In this document: piece by piece, positions 25,501 through 40,500 of the stretch
Layout: each line of letters starts with the position of its first letter
Position numbering within the stretch: the stretch's first letter is position 1
Source of the DNA: Owenia fusiformis
Taxonomy: Eukaryota; Annelida; Polychaeta; Sabellida; Oweniidae
Length of the DNA: 64,000 nucleotides
Assembly: GCA_903813345.2 (NCBI GenBank)
Contig: CAIIXF020000001.1
Coordinates: 10,205,598 to 10,269,597 of the forward strand
Direction: 5' to 3'
Translations under genes and position numbers: made by a program
Notes under the pieces: generated by a model
Told to the model about the DNA's origin: nothing
Seen by the model: the letters and a program-made list of their open reading frames with translations, nothing else
Database searches by the model: none

Positions 25501-28500
25501 ATGAAAGAAAATCACTAAATTAAGCTTCCATGGTCATACTCATACTCCCTATATGAAGAGATTGCACCAATTCCGAATGGTAGTGGTAAAGACAAGCCAC
25601 AACGATTAAAAACCAAAATGTCGTATTTTTACATCACAATGTGATATTTATATCTGATTCTATGCTATTTTAGAAGTAGAATATATTAAATTATGCATAC
25701 TGTGTGTTTTCAATGTAATCAAATGCATAGTAAAGATAAAACAGTTATATAAATATACAATTTGAATACATTGAAATAAATTACAATCTAATACAGTCAA
25801 AATGTCTACAAATCCTGATCGACGACACATAAAAAGGTATATGAACATGGATATGTTTTACTTCTTCATACATGTGAAACATTGCAGTCTTTAAATCATA
25901 TATATCCAATGCAAAATGCATGTTTATCAGCGATCAGAATTTCGATGATGTGAAATGATTATGTAATGTATGAAGAGAAATGGCTATAGGTATGCACTCA
26001 GCTATGGTATATTACTGCAAAGCTGGTCTAGTCAGAAAAAGTCAACTTTACTCATTTTGGCTCTTCTTTACAACTTCCATTCAAAATTGGTGCAATCCTT
26101 TTCTATAGGTTGTCATATTAACTTTTGAAAATCCAGAAATCTTCCCTGAAATTTTCTTGATGTACAGAATCATACATAAAAGTGATGTCTACTGAAAAAA
26201 CAATCAAAATTCTAAACAGTTTACTTCAAATATACTAACCTGTTTTGTAAGAGAAGATATGTTAGCTGTCAGTTGGTCTAGACCATTCTTGCCTATTTTG
26301 TGCTCATCTATAGATTTGTCTATTTGTCTTAAGTGGGTCTGGATTTCAGCGAACTCATTTGGTACACTCTGGCTTCCAGTTTCAACTAAAAATATAAAAC
26401 GAAATTGAAAATTTAGTTGGATTAAAAAAAGGAAACAAAACTACATAGGCTAGTAGAATGGAGGTCTGAAAATTGTGATTAATATACACGAAGGGGAAAA
26501 GGACAAATGAGGTATCATTGTAAAGCTAAAGACTTCAGCATTTCAAATCCACTTGTACCTAAGTTTGAATTTGGGGCAAAAATTGCAAAACACCCGTTTC
26601 CATAGCAACCATTTAAAATATAATCAATAAATCAGAAATCACCTTTCAGATCATAGAACGCCTGTTATCTGTCCAATTCTAATGATACATATATCAAAAT
26701 GAAGCTATTGACGCCCCCTTGTTTATAAACAAGAAAATATGCAAATTAGCTAATTTGCATATCTATTATGACGTCATAAGTAGATTCTTGAGCCGATTTG
26801 AGGTATTTTGGTGATATATTTGATATTATAATGAGACATTAGTTGTAATTGAAAATGTATTGGTAGACATAACTAAATTTCATCATTTGAGTTCGAAATA
26901 AATTGGCTGCAAGCTTTGAAAAAAGCTAAAAACAGCCGTTTCCATGGCAACTTTAAAAATTTAATCATTTAATCAGAAATCATATTTTTGAACATAGTAC
27001 ACGTGTTCTTTGTCCGATTTTAATGATATATATACCAAAATGAAGCTATTGATGCCCCCTGTTCATAATTAACAAGATATGTCAATTTGCTCATTTGCAT
27101 ATTTATTGTGATGTCATAATTATATTTTTTTCAACCATTGTTTAGGTAATTTTGAGATGTTTTTGATATTAATGATAACATATTAGTTATAATTATCAAT
27201 AAACTGGTAGAATTACTACTATTTAAATATCATTATTGATGCTAGAAATAATTTGAGTATAAGCTTTTAAATATGTATGAGTCTACTTATAAATGGGTAT
27301 GAAAAGTATCCTTCTTGGTGACTTGTCCAGAAAAAGCATTTCTAGGTTAAAGGAATTGAGGGCAGAATGCACTAAAACCAAAATGGATTCATTTACTGTG
27401 TGAAGTTAATATTTTTTAAATAATATCATATTGGTACTAGAACTATTATTTTATTCAAAATCCATTTTAGGATAAATCATATGTTTGTAAAGAATAAACA
27501 AATTGTATTTTAGATATATACATACAATATTAATGTATTTCCATATTTCTGTTATATTAGCACTATTTACATAAGACATATAAGACATGTATGTTAATAT
27601 GCATAATAGTGATCTGCATATTAGTCCTGCAATATATTGCCATATTTTCAAGAATGATGGAACTTTTGGATGCATGCTATATTTGTAACTTTTCAGTATA
27701 TTTAGGGTGTCCTAAATTCAAATCTGCCGGATGCAATTTGAGTACTTTGCGGCATTAATCTATACAGCCATTTCAATATGATTTTGATTTGATTTTTTCC
27801 CTTGTTTTCATCATATGTTGGCCACTTTTTGGCATCCGGTATAAAACCGCGCATTGTTTAAATATAGCAATAGGTGCACTTGTAAAGATTGGATTATAAC
27901 TAAAACTTACAAATATCATTAATGGAATATGAACAGCAGATTAATACCACAGGTAACATATTTGGTCTATACGAAATGACATTACTCCATATTATAGATG
28001 TAGTATGGTACCTACCCCATTCTTCTAAAATAGTGATTTTCAAGAAAAATACACATATAATGATAGATAATACCTTTTATCATATTGGTTGGTGTTTATA
28101 GTGCTCACATGTAATATTTAATGTGTAATGATCAATATCCTAGATGCTAGTAGAAATAATCTTGATTTACGTTATTAAAAATTTATTCAAACTGATGTCA
28201 TATTTGGAATCTACATGTAAAATTACATCTAGAAATGTGGTTTTGAAAAGAGTTTATCAACTTTGAAAATTTAATTTTCTTTGAAAATGTGACTTCTAGG
28301 TCGGGGAGATCCCCCATAGACCCCATGTTGTAAAACCACAAAAAGTGAAATATCTTTTCTTGTGTTGGGTAGATGATATTTTCTTTTACTGGACATATTT
28401 TAATTTATATAACTATCACATACATAAGAGTAATATGTAAAGTGAACCACTAAAACTGATGAATATTCAGGTTTAAGGGGATTTTATAATACCCTGCCAT

Positions 28501-31500
28501 GTTATTTCCCCCGAATCAGCCACCTGGTGACGAAACTGGTAACTACCTACTCGCATCTAAGTAATTAGCATCCATAGTTATCATGATTTGTCTAAATATA
28601 ATTACATTTGGTCAAATTTATGCGGTACCTGCCCTATTTTTGAAGTAAAATAACTATACAAATAAGATTCAATATTCTCTTTTCCAAGGACTAAATGTAT
28701 TTATAGTGACTGGATTATTACTAAAACTTCCAAGTATAATAAATGAAGTGCAAACAGCAGATAAATACCATATAGGTTCATATAGTCTCTCCAAAATGAT
28801 ATTACTTCATAAAACAGATAAAGTATGGTATCCCTACCCCATTTTTATAAAATATTGATTTTCAAGAAAAATACAAATGTATAACACCCTTGTTTCCCAA
28901 TTCATTCTCTAGAAGCCCCTAGTAGACCCCTAGTTATCTAATTGGTTCTCTTGTTGCCCCTAATAGCACCCTAACTACCCCAATTGGTTCTCTAGTTGTC
29001 CCCGGTATTTCTCTAGTTAACCCCAATTAGTTCTCAAGTAGCCCCTAGTAGACCCCTAGTTATCAAATTGGTTCTCTTGTTGCCCCTTATAGCATTTTAA
29101 CTACCCCAACTGGTTCTCTAGTTGCCCCTGGTATTGTTCTAGTTACCCCAATTGGTTTTCTAGTAGCCCCTATTGGCACCCTAGTTACCCCAACTGGTTC
29201 TCTAGTTGCTCCCGGTATTGTTCTAGTTATCCCAATTGGTTTTCTAGTAGCCCCTATTGGCACCCTAGTTACCCCAATTGGTTCTCTATAATAGCCCAAG
29301 TAGCACCCTAGGTGCCCCAATTGGTTCTCTAGTAGCCTCTAGTAGCACCCTAGTTACCCAAATTGGTTCTCTAGTAGCATCCTAGTTGCCCCCATTGGTT
29401 CTCTAGTAACACCCTTGTTCCCAATTCCTTCTCTAGTTGTCCCTAGTAGACCCCTGGTTATCCAATTGGTTCTCTTGTTCCCCCTAATAGCACCCTAACT
29501 ACCCCAAATGGTTCTCTAGTTGCCCCCGGTATTGCTAGTTACACCAATTGGTTCTCTAGTAGCCTCTAATAGCACCCTAGTTACCCCAATTGGTTCTCTA
29601 GTAGTCCACAATAGCACCATAGTTACCCCAATTGGTTCTCTAGTGGCACCCTAGTTACTTCAATTGGTTCTCTAGTAGCACCCTAACTACCTCAATTTGT
29701 TCTCTAGTAGCCTCTAGTAGCACCCTAGTTACCCCAATTGGTTCTCTAGTAGGCCCCAATAGCACCCTAGTTACCCAAATTGGTTCTCTAGAAGCACCCT
29801 AGTTGCCCCAATTGGTTCTCTTGTAGCCTCTAGTATCACCCTACTAACAGTAAAACCTGTATCTGAACACCTGGGTAATCTGAACATGTCATAATCTAAA
29901 CACTTTTTGGTACCGTTTTTTTTGAACACCTCCCCATTTGATCAGTGAACAATCATATTTGAACTTACATGAACAATTTCCATAAAATATCACATGATCG
30001 CTCAAATCTACAAATCACCATTTTTCATGATATCTAAACTCATTGAAAATATATGTGTCTTCCAAATTATTCAAATCATTGAAATGCCATTATGAAATGT
30101 ATTTATTGAAAATATGCCCCCGTTTCTTGAGAATTCAAAATCTCACAAATACTAAAGATCTCAAAATGTAAACACCTCCTAATTTAAATTATTTCAGCTG
30201 GTCCCAATAGTGTTCCGATTAGACAGAATTTACAGTTATTATAAAATGACGCTTTTTCTACGAGTATGAGCTTGGAGAGACATATATGACTTGCGACATT
30301 TTCCCTAATCCCATCAAATCAAATATTCCACATAATATTACAACCAAGATTAGATATTACCAGTCATTGGCCTATTCTGAATAGAGAGACAATTGCATTA
30401 CTATGAGTCAGCTAATTCAGAAGAAGAAGCTATGCATCATTTATATATAAATTACATTTCATGTTCCTTATACAACGCCTATGGGAAATTTGATAATACA
30501 TATATCTCTATGCTATAATTCTACCAATAGATGACGGCAATAAACCGGACTCCCCAGGGTATACAAGTATTGTTCCCCTGATCAATATTAACAGGGCTCA
30601 ACCTTAAAAACATCACTTCGGTATAACATTCCTTTGATAGAAAGTATTTGTCATAAACTGTATTGATCTTATCCATCAATAATGCCTACCAGTATAATTC
30701 TTTTTTTGATACCAGTATACATTTAGTTTCTTTTAATATTGCAAGGCCTGGTTTACACTGACTGTTCTTTTTTTATCCCTGTGTATTTCCAATATGAGAA
30801 AAGACCTCCTGTCTTTTGCCGGTTTTGATAGGAATTTCAGATTAGACTTCACAGAACTTTTGCCAGTCTTGATCGCTCTTGGCAGTTTTTTTTATAAAAA
30901 TCTGATTATATCCCGTTGAGACCCCCCAAGTCCGATTCAATGGAGTCTGGAATGAAAAGACTGCCAGACTTATTGTAGAATGAGCAGTTCTATTCTTTCA
31001 CTGGTCTCCATCAGACATTTTTGTTAAAGCCTGATCATGTGATATAACCATGGCAACAGAGGCTTTTATGCACGCTGTCAAAGGACCCCATAGCACTTTA
31101 TCAGACTCCACAGAGCTCCACCTGACTGGGCATGGCTCCATCAGACTCAATGGGACTCTATCGGACTTAGAGGAGGACATATTGGGCCATCATGCAAGAT
31201 ACTTTTCAGTTTTCACATTTCTCTTGAGAAATCAAAAGGTCCACTGAAAAAGACCTGTCAATGTAAATGGGGCTTAGGGGCTTAACTTGATTAATTGACA
31301 TGAAAAAAACTAACAGTATATAACCTAAAATGATTCCCATTGTCATGGTAACACAGGCAACATACTGTTCATTCATATTTGGTATGAGTTACTTGAATTA
31401 CTCAGATGTGAGTAGGTAGTTACCAGTTTCGCCACCAGGTGACTGATTCGGGGGAATTAACATGGCAGGGTGTTACAAAATTCCCTTAAACTTGAATATG

Positions 31501-34500
31501 CATCAGTTTTATTGGTTCACTTTTCATATTACCCTTTTGTATCTGATATTTATACAAATCAAAATATGTCCAGTAAAAGAAAATATTATCTGCCCAACAC
31601 AAGAAAAGATATTTCACTTTTTGTGGTTTTACAACATGAGGTCTATGGGAAATCTCCCCGACCTAGAAGTCAAAGAAAATTAAATTTTCAAAGTTCGATA
31701 AACTCTTTTCAAAACCACATTGAATTATGAATTTTGAATGACGTAAATCAAGATTATTTCTACTCACATCTGGGATATTGAATAAAGGTGTCAAAATATA
31801 TCATTTTGTTTTCTGTAATTTGATATACCATTCAACATATCCAAGCTTTAAAGTTATTTTATTAATATTATACACAGATGTTAATAATAATATGAATGTT
31901 TCAACTATATTTTATTGGGGCCTTTCAAAGTACCATATGCATTATTATATATTGCCTCAATACTTACCACATAAAAAAAATCAAATTCTATATTCATTGA
32001 AACACACTTCTACATTATTAAAAATAAAGAAAACACACAGTTTAAATCTAAACAAGGCACTAACATGCAAAATGTCACCACCTGCCATTTGTTACAGATG
32101 CCAAATGCCAATCACTAATCGCTTTCACAAGAATATATTGCCACTTTTGGTGGTGACATATAACTAAGGGGAGGCATCAAAAGTTTGATGTCGGATCGCA
32201 AACTAAATAAATCTAGTTTTGACTCTGACCCCCCCTTCCCCCAAAAACTAAATACCCGAAAGTTGATCGCTGACTTCTGGTTTTAGAATTTGAAAAATTA
32301 CTGCTAAACACGATCTAGTTTTTGTTAATTCCTATCATAATTTGCGGCTTTTAACAACTATTGATAGAATAGAATCCATTGGAATGACCTTGACGAAGAA
32401 AGCACCAGGTAAAACCTTTATTTTTAAACCATTCCAAGGTATTCTGAGTCAAAATTGCCAAAAATTTGAAATGTTGAAATTTGTCGGATAGCAAACTGAA
32501 ATGGGGTTGAACTCCCTCCCCCCACATTGAACTTTTGATGCCTTCCCTAAAGATCTTTGCCTCATGATAACATAAATCATTAACTCATACACAAGCCTTG
32601 GGTAAAACCGCTGCATTCACCTTGTAATAATCTGGTCCTAAGGGTGGATAGTTCCTGTTTTAGTTCCATATGCATCCATATAATGGCGCCACACAGGCAT
32701 ACACAGGCTGTCATGATGATAAATACAAATACTTGCAGGCATAATGTACATAGTTTTGATATCCCCTGTCTGAAATATCGAATCGGGTACTTTAGAATTG
32801 CACGGCAGACTGTTATAGTAATGGATGAATCGTGTAAGCCAAAAAACCATAATGATTACGAAATCAATTGAGAAAGAAAAGATCTGGATGATAATTGCAT
32901 ATAAAAGAACTAGAACAGAATAGTGTTCACAAGGTGAACTGTTACCATGTTTTGGTTTCAAAATTGTCAATTTCTTAAACACCAAGAGGAAAACCAATTA
33001 CCCTGTAAGATCACTAAGTAAAAATAAGGAGAGTTCAATGATAACTAATTGTGACAGATGTCTGAAGTAATATTGATCTTTTTGTTTCACGACAAATTCA
33101 TATAACCTGAAACCATGAGCTTAATTTACATTTAGAGATGGTACAAATATTATGGCATGCCTTGATTTGATTTTTAACGAAATAGACCAAAAATATTTCA
33201 AGTAAAAATTTATATAACAGGAACTACCAAATAAGGAAAAGTCAAATGTTTATATCACATAAATCTCACTTTCTACTAATAACAGTCTGTTGTGCTGGGG
33301 CACAGAACTCTTCTACATCAGTAGAGGCCGTCTCGTCACTCTGAAGCAATTCATGTTCCCCATTCTTAACCCTACGGCTCCTAGACCCACTCCTGGATCT
33401 CCGTGGATCCACAATTTTTCCATTCATGGAGTGATTCAATAGTGCATCCAACTCTCTCCTTTTCTTCATCCTTTTCGGTGGTTGATATTCTGCATTGACA
33501 ATCTTCTCCACCTTCAACATGTCTCTACAGCTTTTATGCTTCCCTAGATCATTGAGATTGATTGATACCTAGCTCCCTGTATTAGAACTCAGGGGAAATA
33601 TTGGACAATTTTCTCATTATCTATCTTTCCTCCATGTTTAATATCACTGCACAGCTGTATGTAAGCAGCCTCATGATTGGCTGGAGATTATTGACATTTG
33701 GCTCCCGTTCAATCTCTGTTTATAATTAGTATTGATAAACGCACTATACATTTACAATATCCTTTGAGTTTGTTTGCTTGTAAGTATCACTATCAATATG
33801 CATATAACTGAACCATTAAAGGCAGAATCAGATCTATAGGGGGCGACAAAATTACAAGCAACTTGTATAATTGACCTACCAATCTATTCCTTACAATATC
33901 AAATACAATATCTCCCAAAAGAATCACAATATGTCATTAATTGGTGAAGATATTCATGATTCAAAGTGCAAAAATGGGTGAAAAATGTTTAAATTCTCCC
34001 AAATAATAAGAATGGTTACCATTCTTATAGAAAAATAATACATAATTGTAAGAATCTTTAGTTTTTCTTGAATAAAGTATGCACTTTGGTGATTTTTAGA
34101 AAATAGATATGACAAGGAATGACATGAGCCAAAAATATTCTAAAATTGAAACAATTTTTTGTTTTGTTTTTGTTTTGCCTGCTCACTATATCTGATTCTC
34201 TCTTTAAATATACTACTGTATACTTTTAACCCTATTATTAGGGTCAAGGGCTAAATCTAATTGAATATATAACACACATTGCTCACGATAAATAAATGAC
34301 ACCTGGATTTGCTGAAGTGGGGATTAAAAAGGAGAGAATTTTCAAGAAAATCAAGATGCCTTTATTTTTGGTGAGCAATAGGCCAAACTGCCCTAATTCA
34401 CGTCACCATACTAGTCAATGGGCAAAAGGGCAAACGCCTGACTTTTTGTCTCGAGTTTTTGTCGGATTTATGTGGCCTCACTGGCCTATCTGAGGTACTA

Positions 34501-37500
34501 AACCTATGTCTAAGCTACATTTTGACACTAAACTCAATAGGGGCCAAACATCTATTTTTTGAAATAATTGGTCAATTGTGACACTACCCCCTCTCTCTGC
34601 AGACAGAAATTGAAATTCACAAAAATGATGGCAAAATTAATACGCCACTTGACTCGAAATGTTCCTTCAGATAACCCAAATAAACGCATTTTCAGAAGAA
34701 ATGGCATGTTATCATTGCAAAGAGATGACAACTGTACCTACATACTAGCTTACTGACTCGTCATGATCACAATTGTGTTGGGACTACATTTATTTTTGAA
34801 AACTACTTTTTTCTATTCAGCGGAAGTGACGTATTAGGACATTTTGGCCAATGTACCAGCTATTCCTGAATTTTTTCATACACTGTACATGCATATTGAT
34901 ATAATGTAACTTTATCATCATGATAAACCATGACATCTCATTTCTTCTCAGCCCTGAGATGTTTCAGGTGAAACAGAAAGATGCTATGAGTATCAGAATG
35001 TAACTTTATGTTCAATCACTATGATTGCTTATATAGAAGGGCAGATCAAAGTACTAGAATCGCTGTTAATTCTTAGTGGTAAAGAACTATCTCTCGGGCA
35101 AAATTCAGTCAAAACCATCAAAGTTTGCAGCAATTTAATATCCTTCTAGAATGTGTGCAGTTCGGGATTATTTTTGCTTAATTATTCACTAATTGCTGTA
35201 TATGTGTCAAAAGGTGTAATTATCCTAAATAACCCCAAAATAGTTTCAATACATCATGATATTTAATGCAGACAATCAACTCCTGACTGGATAAAATCAC
35301 ACTTTCTGTAAAAGGTGAAACTTGAAAAAATATTCATGTAAAAACTGAATTAGTGGTTTTGAAAATTGAAAATTTTAAGTATTTTTTTAATTTGGAACAT
35401 TTAGAACTGCTAACAAGGTAAGAACTTTTTTCAGGTTTTTAAGCTTCATGTCAAAGTCTATTGATTGTGTAAATTAAAGAGGGATGTTGCGATAGGAAAA
35501 CACAATCAAGACCTCCTTGGACTTTTTGCATGTTGAGCCGTATCACATATTCACCTATCTACTTAACAACGAAGAAGCCCCATATCTGCCGCTTTATATC
35601 CTTTTTTGCGATTGTACCGACTGGTCGAATTATTTTCGTTAAAATTAATTATCTGAAACTTGAATAAAGCTGGGAAATCCATTTGTTATCTGATTGTTCG
35701 TTAAAGGATTGATATCGATATGGAGAACTGAATTCAACAATGTTTTTCTCTTAAACCAATCATTGAAAACATTCTGTAAAAAAATGCGGTATTTTATGTA
35801 ATGTTGACTGATTGACAACAATTTAATGCAAAAATTATTTAGAAATATTTTATATAACTGCTTTTGCTAACACTTTTTGTTTTTTTTAAATTCAAATTTC
35901 CTTTGTACAATTACAATATTGAGAGACCTAAACATGTTGTGTTTATGTCGTTTTGTTCTAATGAGGTTCAGAAAGATGTTTCATTTCACTCTGGAAACAT
36001 GATACCAGGAACAAAACAAGTGTTTGATGTGTTTTCTAAAACAATATAGATGAAAGTATTCACCTTTCCCCAAAGTCCAAAGTGTACTCATTTGACCGCT
36101 GCGCTGATTGGTCGATGAAAATCAATGACATCAAAGCAGGGCACATTTCGCGCCAAAACTTCAATTACTATTAGATCGCCTAATGAGTGAAATAGATCTC
36201 ATTATAAAATGATAACAAAACTAAGTAAAATATATTTTTCTGACTATTTTGCCTTAATCTGTGTCTTAAATACACCATCCGGTAAATCAATCCATAGAAA
36301 TAATTGTCATATGAGTGCTAGTCTTTTAACAAATTGAATCCAATTACGCAAACCAAAGACTGACAATCATTCAAACTGAGACTGTATGAATTAGGAATAT
36401 TACATTTATCATGATTATTCAATTGCAAATAGTCCATTGTGTTTCTTATAAAAAATATCTGAAGAACAGTTTTTAATGTTTAATGTTGCATTTTTCTCAT
36501 CGGATTGCTCAATTAACTTTCGATTGCTGGTCATGTATTTTTTGCAATTTACATATTGAAGTAACTAATATTCATCATGCTGTATTAGTTTGCATTTTAA
36601 TTGCAATTCTAAGCTTAATTATACAGACCCAATACAAAGCCGGGGGTGAGCGGATGGAGCGGCCCCTCCCCCCCCGGCCAGAAATTCCTTCAAAATCATG
36701 CAGTTTTTCACCATTCTGAGCACTTTTCGCATGTTTTTTGCCAAAACTGTCAAAAAGCTCCCCGTCTTGGCAAAAGCGCCCATTGGTAAAACCACTCCCC
36801 CAGGTAAAAGTTTCTCTTTTGTAGGTCTACGTCCAAAATATCCTGAAAGTTCTCTAAAAAGTTCGATATTTAAACTGAAGAACGCCCATGGGCTTTTCAA
36901 GAGATAAATCTCTTCAAATAGACGATCATGGGTAAAACAAGCAACTCTGGTACATGAAAGGCCTTAACATTGTTCAATGAAATTAGTCATCACTCATGTA
37001 ACCATTGTCAAATATTCTTCGGCAGACATAAAAGTAACATTGTCATGTGGTATAATAGGTGGCTGAACGTAAGAGAAAGTAACGCACCATTGGCCCAGAT
37101 TTGAGAGTCGAATACTTTTTCTTCAAGGTTAGCCCGTACCCTCTTATTCACCCCATGAGAAAATATAACACGAACTAAGATTACCATGAGATGTTGACAC
37201 TTTTGACAGTCAAGAATTAAACATGTAGGGGTTTTGTACAGTCAGCGTAATTTGAAAATGTACAGGAAACATTGGACTCTTCACATCAATATTTCTCTAT
37301 TCATTTGATTCCCCAGAATACTATAAAGAAGGGGGAATATAGATGTGAGTATAATTAATCAAATTCCATTATATTTATCATAAATATTATTACTAGTCAA
37401 CATAATTTGCCAATAAAATTAACCCGTATCCGTCACGATTCATATTGACTTCTAATGTGTTCAGATTTTGCCGCGAAAATCTGCCCTACTCTGATTTCAG

Positions 37501-40500
37501 ATTTGCTAATTATAATATTCATGAGCTGACTTTGGGGAAAAGTGAATATATTTATTTTTCACTTATATTGTTACCATTCAAAAGATGACCATTAAATTGA
37601 CGATGTGTTAAATTTTTAGATTTTTTTATGACTGGTTTAAGAGAAACGTGTGTTCAAAAAGTTCTCCATAACGATACCACTCCTTTGTTTATTAGTTTGG
37701 TTACGTGGCCAAAGCAGGCCTGTCAACTGTCGTCTGAAAAAATTAAAGTTACCTCATGCCAGTTTTTTGCTTGACAGAATAACTAACAGTGATGTGATTT
37801 CCCATCACAAACCAAAATATGTCACACAAATACGCATTTTTTCTGATTATTGTCAAGCAAAAATATTTCTGGAGAAGAACGTAAAAAAAATGAATACCAA
37901 AACATCAAAAAAACAAATGGCGAAAATATTTGAGGCATATTAAGGATGAAAATTACAATGACTACAGGCTCTTAAATCAATCAAAATCAATACAATTTAC
38001 CAAATAAATTATATTTATGGTAATCTATTTGATTACATACAAATTCTTGAAGTACATGTTGCTTTGTGAAAATCTTTAACTTTTTCCAAATTCTTTTTAA
38101 GTTTTCTGTTAATTCCATATACTATAGATACTATGTGACAATACAGGGTGCTCCAAAAACTCAACTCCTACTGCCCTTTCATTAATACTGCACTGATCAT
38201 ATTCAATTTTTACAGCATTTACTTCCATGTACATGTATTAAGAATAGGAATGCAAAGTTTACAAAATATTCACAAAAAGTTGTTGAACATACAGAGCGGA
38301 GTTGAGAGTCGTTTCAGATAATGTATGTTCCATCAATTTGATATAAAAAAAACCGAAGAACATCCAATATCACAAGGAGAGCTACATTAAAAAGCACCAG
38401 AGTATCATACTCTAAAATATACCATTACTTTCTTTTTTAAATTTTAAATGGCATAATATAGTGACATGATAAAGTATTTTAGATATGTTTTCAGCATAAC
38501 TCTGAAGATCTAGATCTAATGGGTATTTGGGTCTTAAATTAAAAATAAAATAGTGCTTAAATTTTTTGCCTATAAGGGAGCAGTTTCAAACATGTAGTAC
38601 AAAGAGATTCCTAATATATATTTTACAACAACACAAAAATAGAGATAATGTAGATATTAGTATACCCTGACACTCACACACCACTAGGCTATATATAGTT
38701 CGAAACTGCAAAACTGGAATGCGAAATGTGCACAAATAAAAATAAATAAAAAAAGATGGAGGATTTCCCATAAAACCTATTGACTGACTTAATACAGGAT
38801 CTATAATACAAAAGAAGTTCTTACCTGTACTAATATTGTCTTGGATCTGCCTCATTTGTAACATGAGCGAATAATAGAGAGCTCCTAGGCCCCCCACAGC
38901 AGCTAGTAAGATGAGCAATGATAATGCCACTATGAAACCACGTAAAGTACAACAACTTGGTTCTACTCGTTGTGTAATATGTACCTCCTCTTTAGGGAAT
39001 TCTTTGAGCTTTCTGAAAATATAAAAGTGGTTGGAAGTGAATGTAAATATTAGGCCCGTGGCCAGCTTTTGGCCAAGGGGGTGGTCACATCTGTCACCTT
39101 TCAAAAAAGCCAGGGGGATTTACAGTTGACCATCACTTGAAAAGTGCTTGGAATGGTGAAAACCTGCAATTTTTGGCTGGGGTGTTTTGCTCGCATCTGC
39201 TGAACCTACCCTGGGTATGGGGCCTGTATTGTATATGACCTATAGAAGGGCCTAATTTAAAGTGTGCTGTTTACCACATACTGCACTGCATTGGCTACCT
39301 CCCACTTCATTAACATTTGAAACAAGGCACAGACGTGAACAAAATCATACCTAAAACACAGCATTGTACACTCCCCCCAGTTTTCTGCAAGTTAAAATGC
39401 TCAATTCTGCAAGTGAAATTAGTGAATTCTGCAAGAAGAAAGGGCTAATTCTGCAGAAATTCCGCGGATATTCGCGGCATTTTTTTGCGGTTATTATAAA
39501 AAAAATCAAGATTGGTTTAACAAGAACAGTATCATATATTCTAAAACATGATTTGATAATCATATTCCTACATGTTAAACCCTGCCACAAACAAATTTGA
39601 CCACTGAAAGTTCCATTTCCATGAAAATGCTGTAATTAATCAAATTTCACATTTTTCGAAACTTCAAACACGGAGGATCGGGCGCATAATGGGAATCACG
39701 ATATATGTAAATCAGGTTTTAAGTGTAATATCTCATTGGAGTTCGAAGTTTTCGATCAATAACTTAATAATATAAATAACTGTTATTAATTTATGTCTTT
39801 GTTTAACTTTCTGACGAGAACCGAAAGAAAAACTAATGGTTTTCGAACCAGTAAACGGGAAAATATCGTGATAGTCAGGTAGTCAGTCTCAGTCACTACA
39901 TACATGCTGCCATCTAATGGCAGAAATCAAACGATGGCGTTTAGAATTTTCACTTCGCATAATTTGGGTTATTTCTGCAAGGGATTTGACTGAAAACGTG
40001 TCAAATTGTTACAGGTAAGACTGACTTTTTAAACTTTTGGAAAATATATGGATTCTGCGGAAAATTCCGCGGAAATTGACCAAAATAGTTGATTCTGCAA
40101 TTCCGCGGGCAGAGGCAAATTCCGTCCGCGCTCTGCAAACACGGAATCCTGGGGGCAGTGCATTGTAGTCTTGTTGACCAAGAAAGCAAGATGGCCGCAG
40201 AAAAGTTAATCAGCTCTAGAACTTATCACTGTGTAACATACGTAAAAATTTGAACGGTTTGGCTGGAAACCTGTAGACAAGCCTCGATAGACAAGATTTT
40301 AGGACAGAAAATCTAAAATGGCAGCCTTAACATTTACCCAGAATGCCCTAAAACTAATCAGTTCTTGACGTTGATATGTAGAAACATCCCTGAAAATTTC
40401 AGATGAATCCCTCAAATGGTTTGGCTGGAAACCTGTAGACAAGTCTTGAAAGTGAAGATTTTAGGACGGAAAATCCAAAATGGCCACCTTAAAATTTAAC

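Noticed and set aside
29087-29320. Collagen-like G-x-T-R repeat protein on the minus strand
   Set aside because: It is the translation of a degenerate 42-bp minisatellite that loses frame on both sides.
31778-32167. 129-residue plus-strand frame
   Set aside because: It runs from a MITE border into another dispersed repeat and shows no domain; composition is that of random AT-rich DNA.
26240-33270. Direct splice of exon 33270-33469 to the shared exon at 26385
   Set aside because: The joined codons read AAT then TGA, a stop. The transmembrane exon at 32621-32769 restores frame and matches the family.
37650-37943. 97-residue plus-strand frame starting with a signal-peptide-like stretch
   Set aside because: No splice or family support, lies in a large intron of the opposite strand, and Lys/Ile-rich composition fits AT-rich noise.
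39361-40167. Host gene in the GC-richer stretch between EFCAB14 modules
   Set aside because: Inverted ends and flanking duplication explain it as a transposon; no long frame is present.
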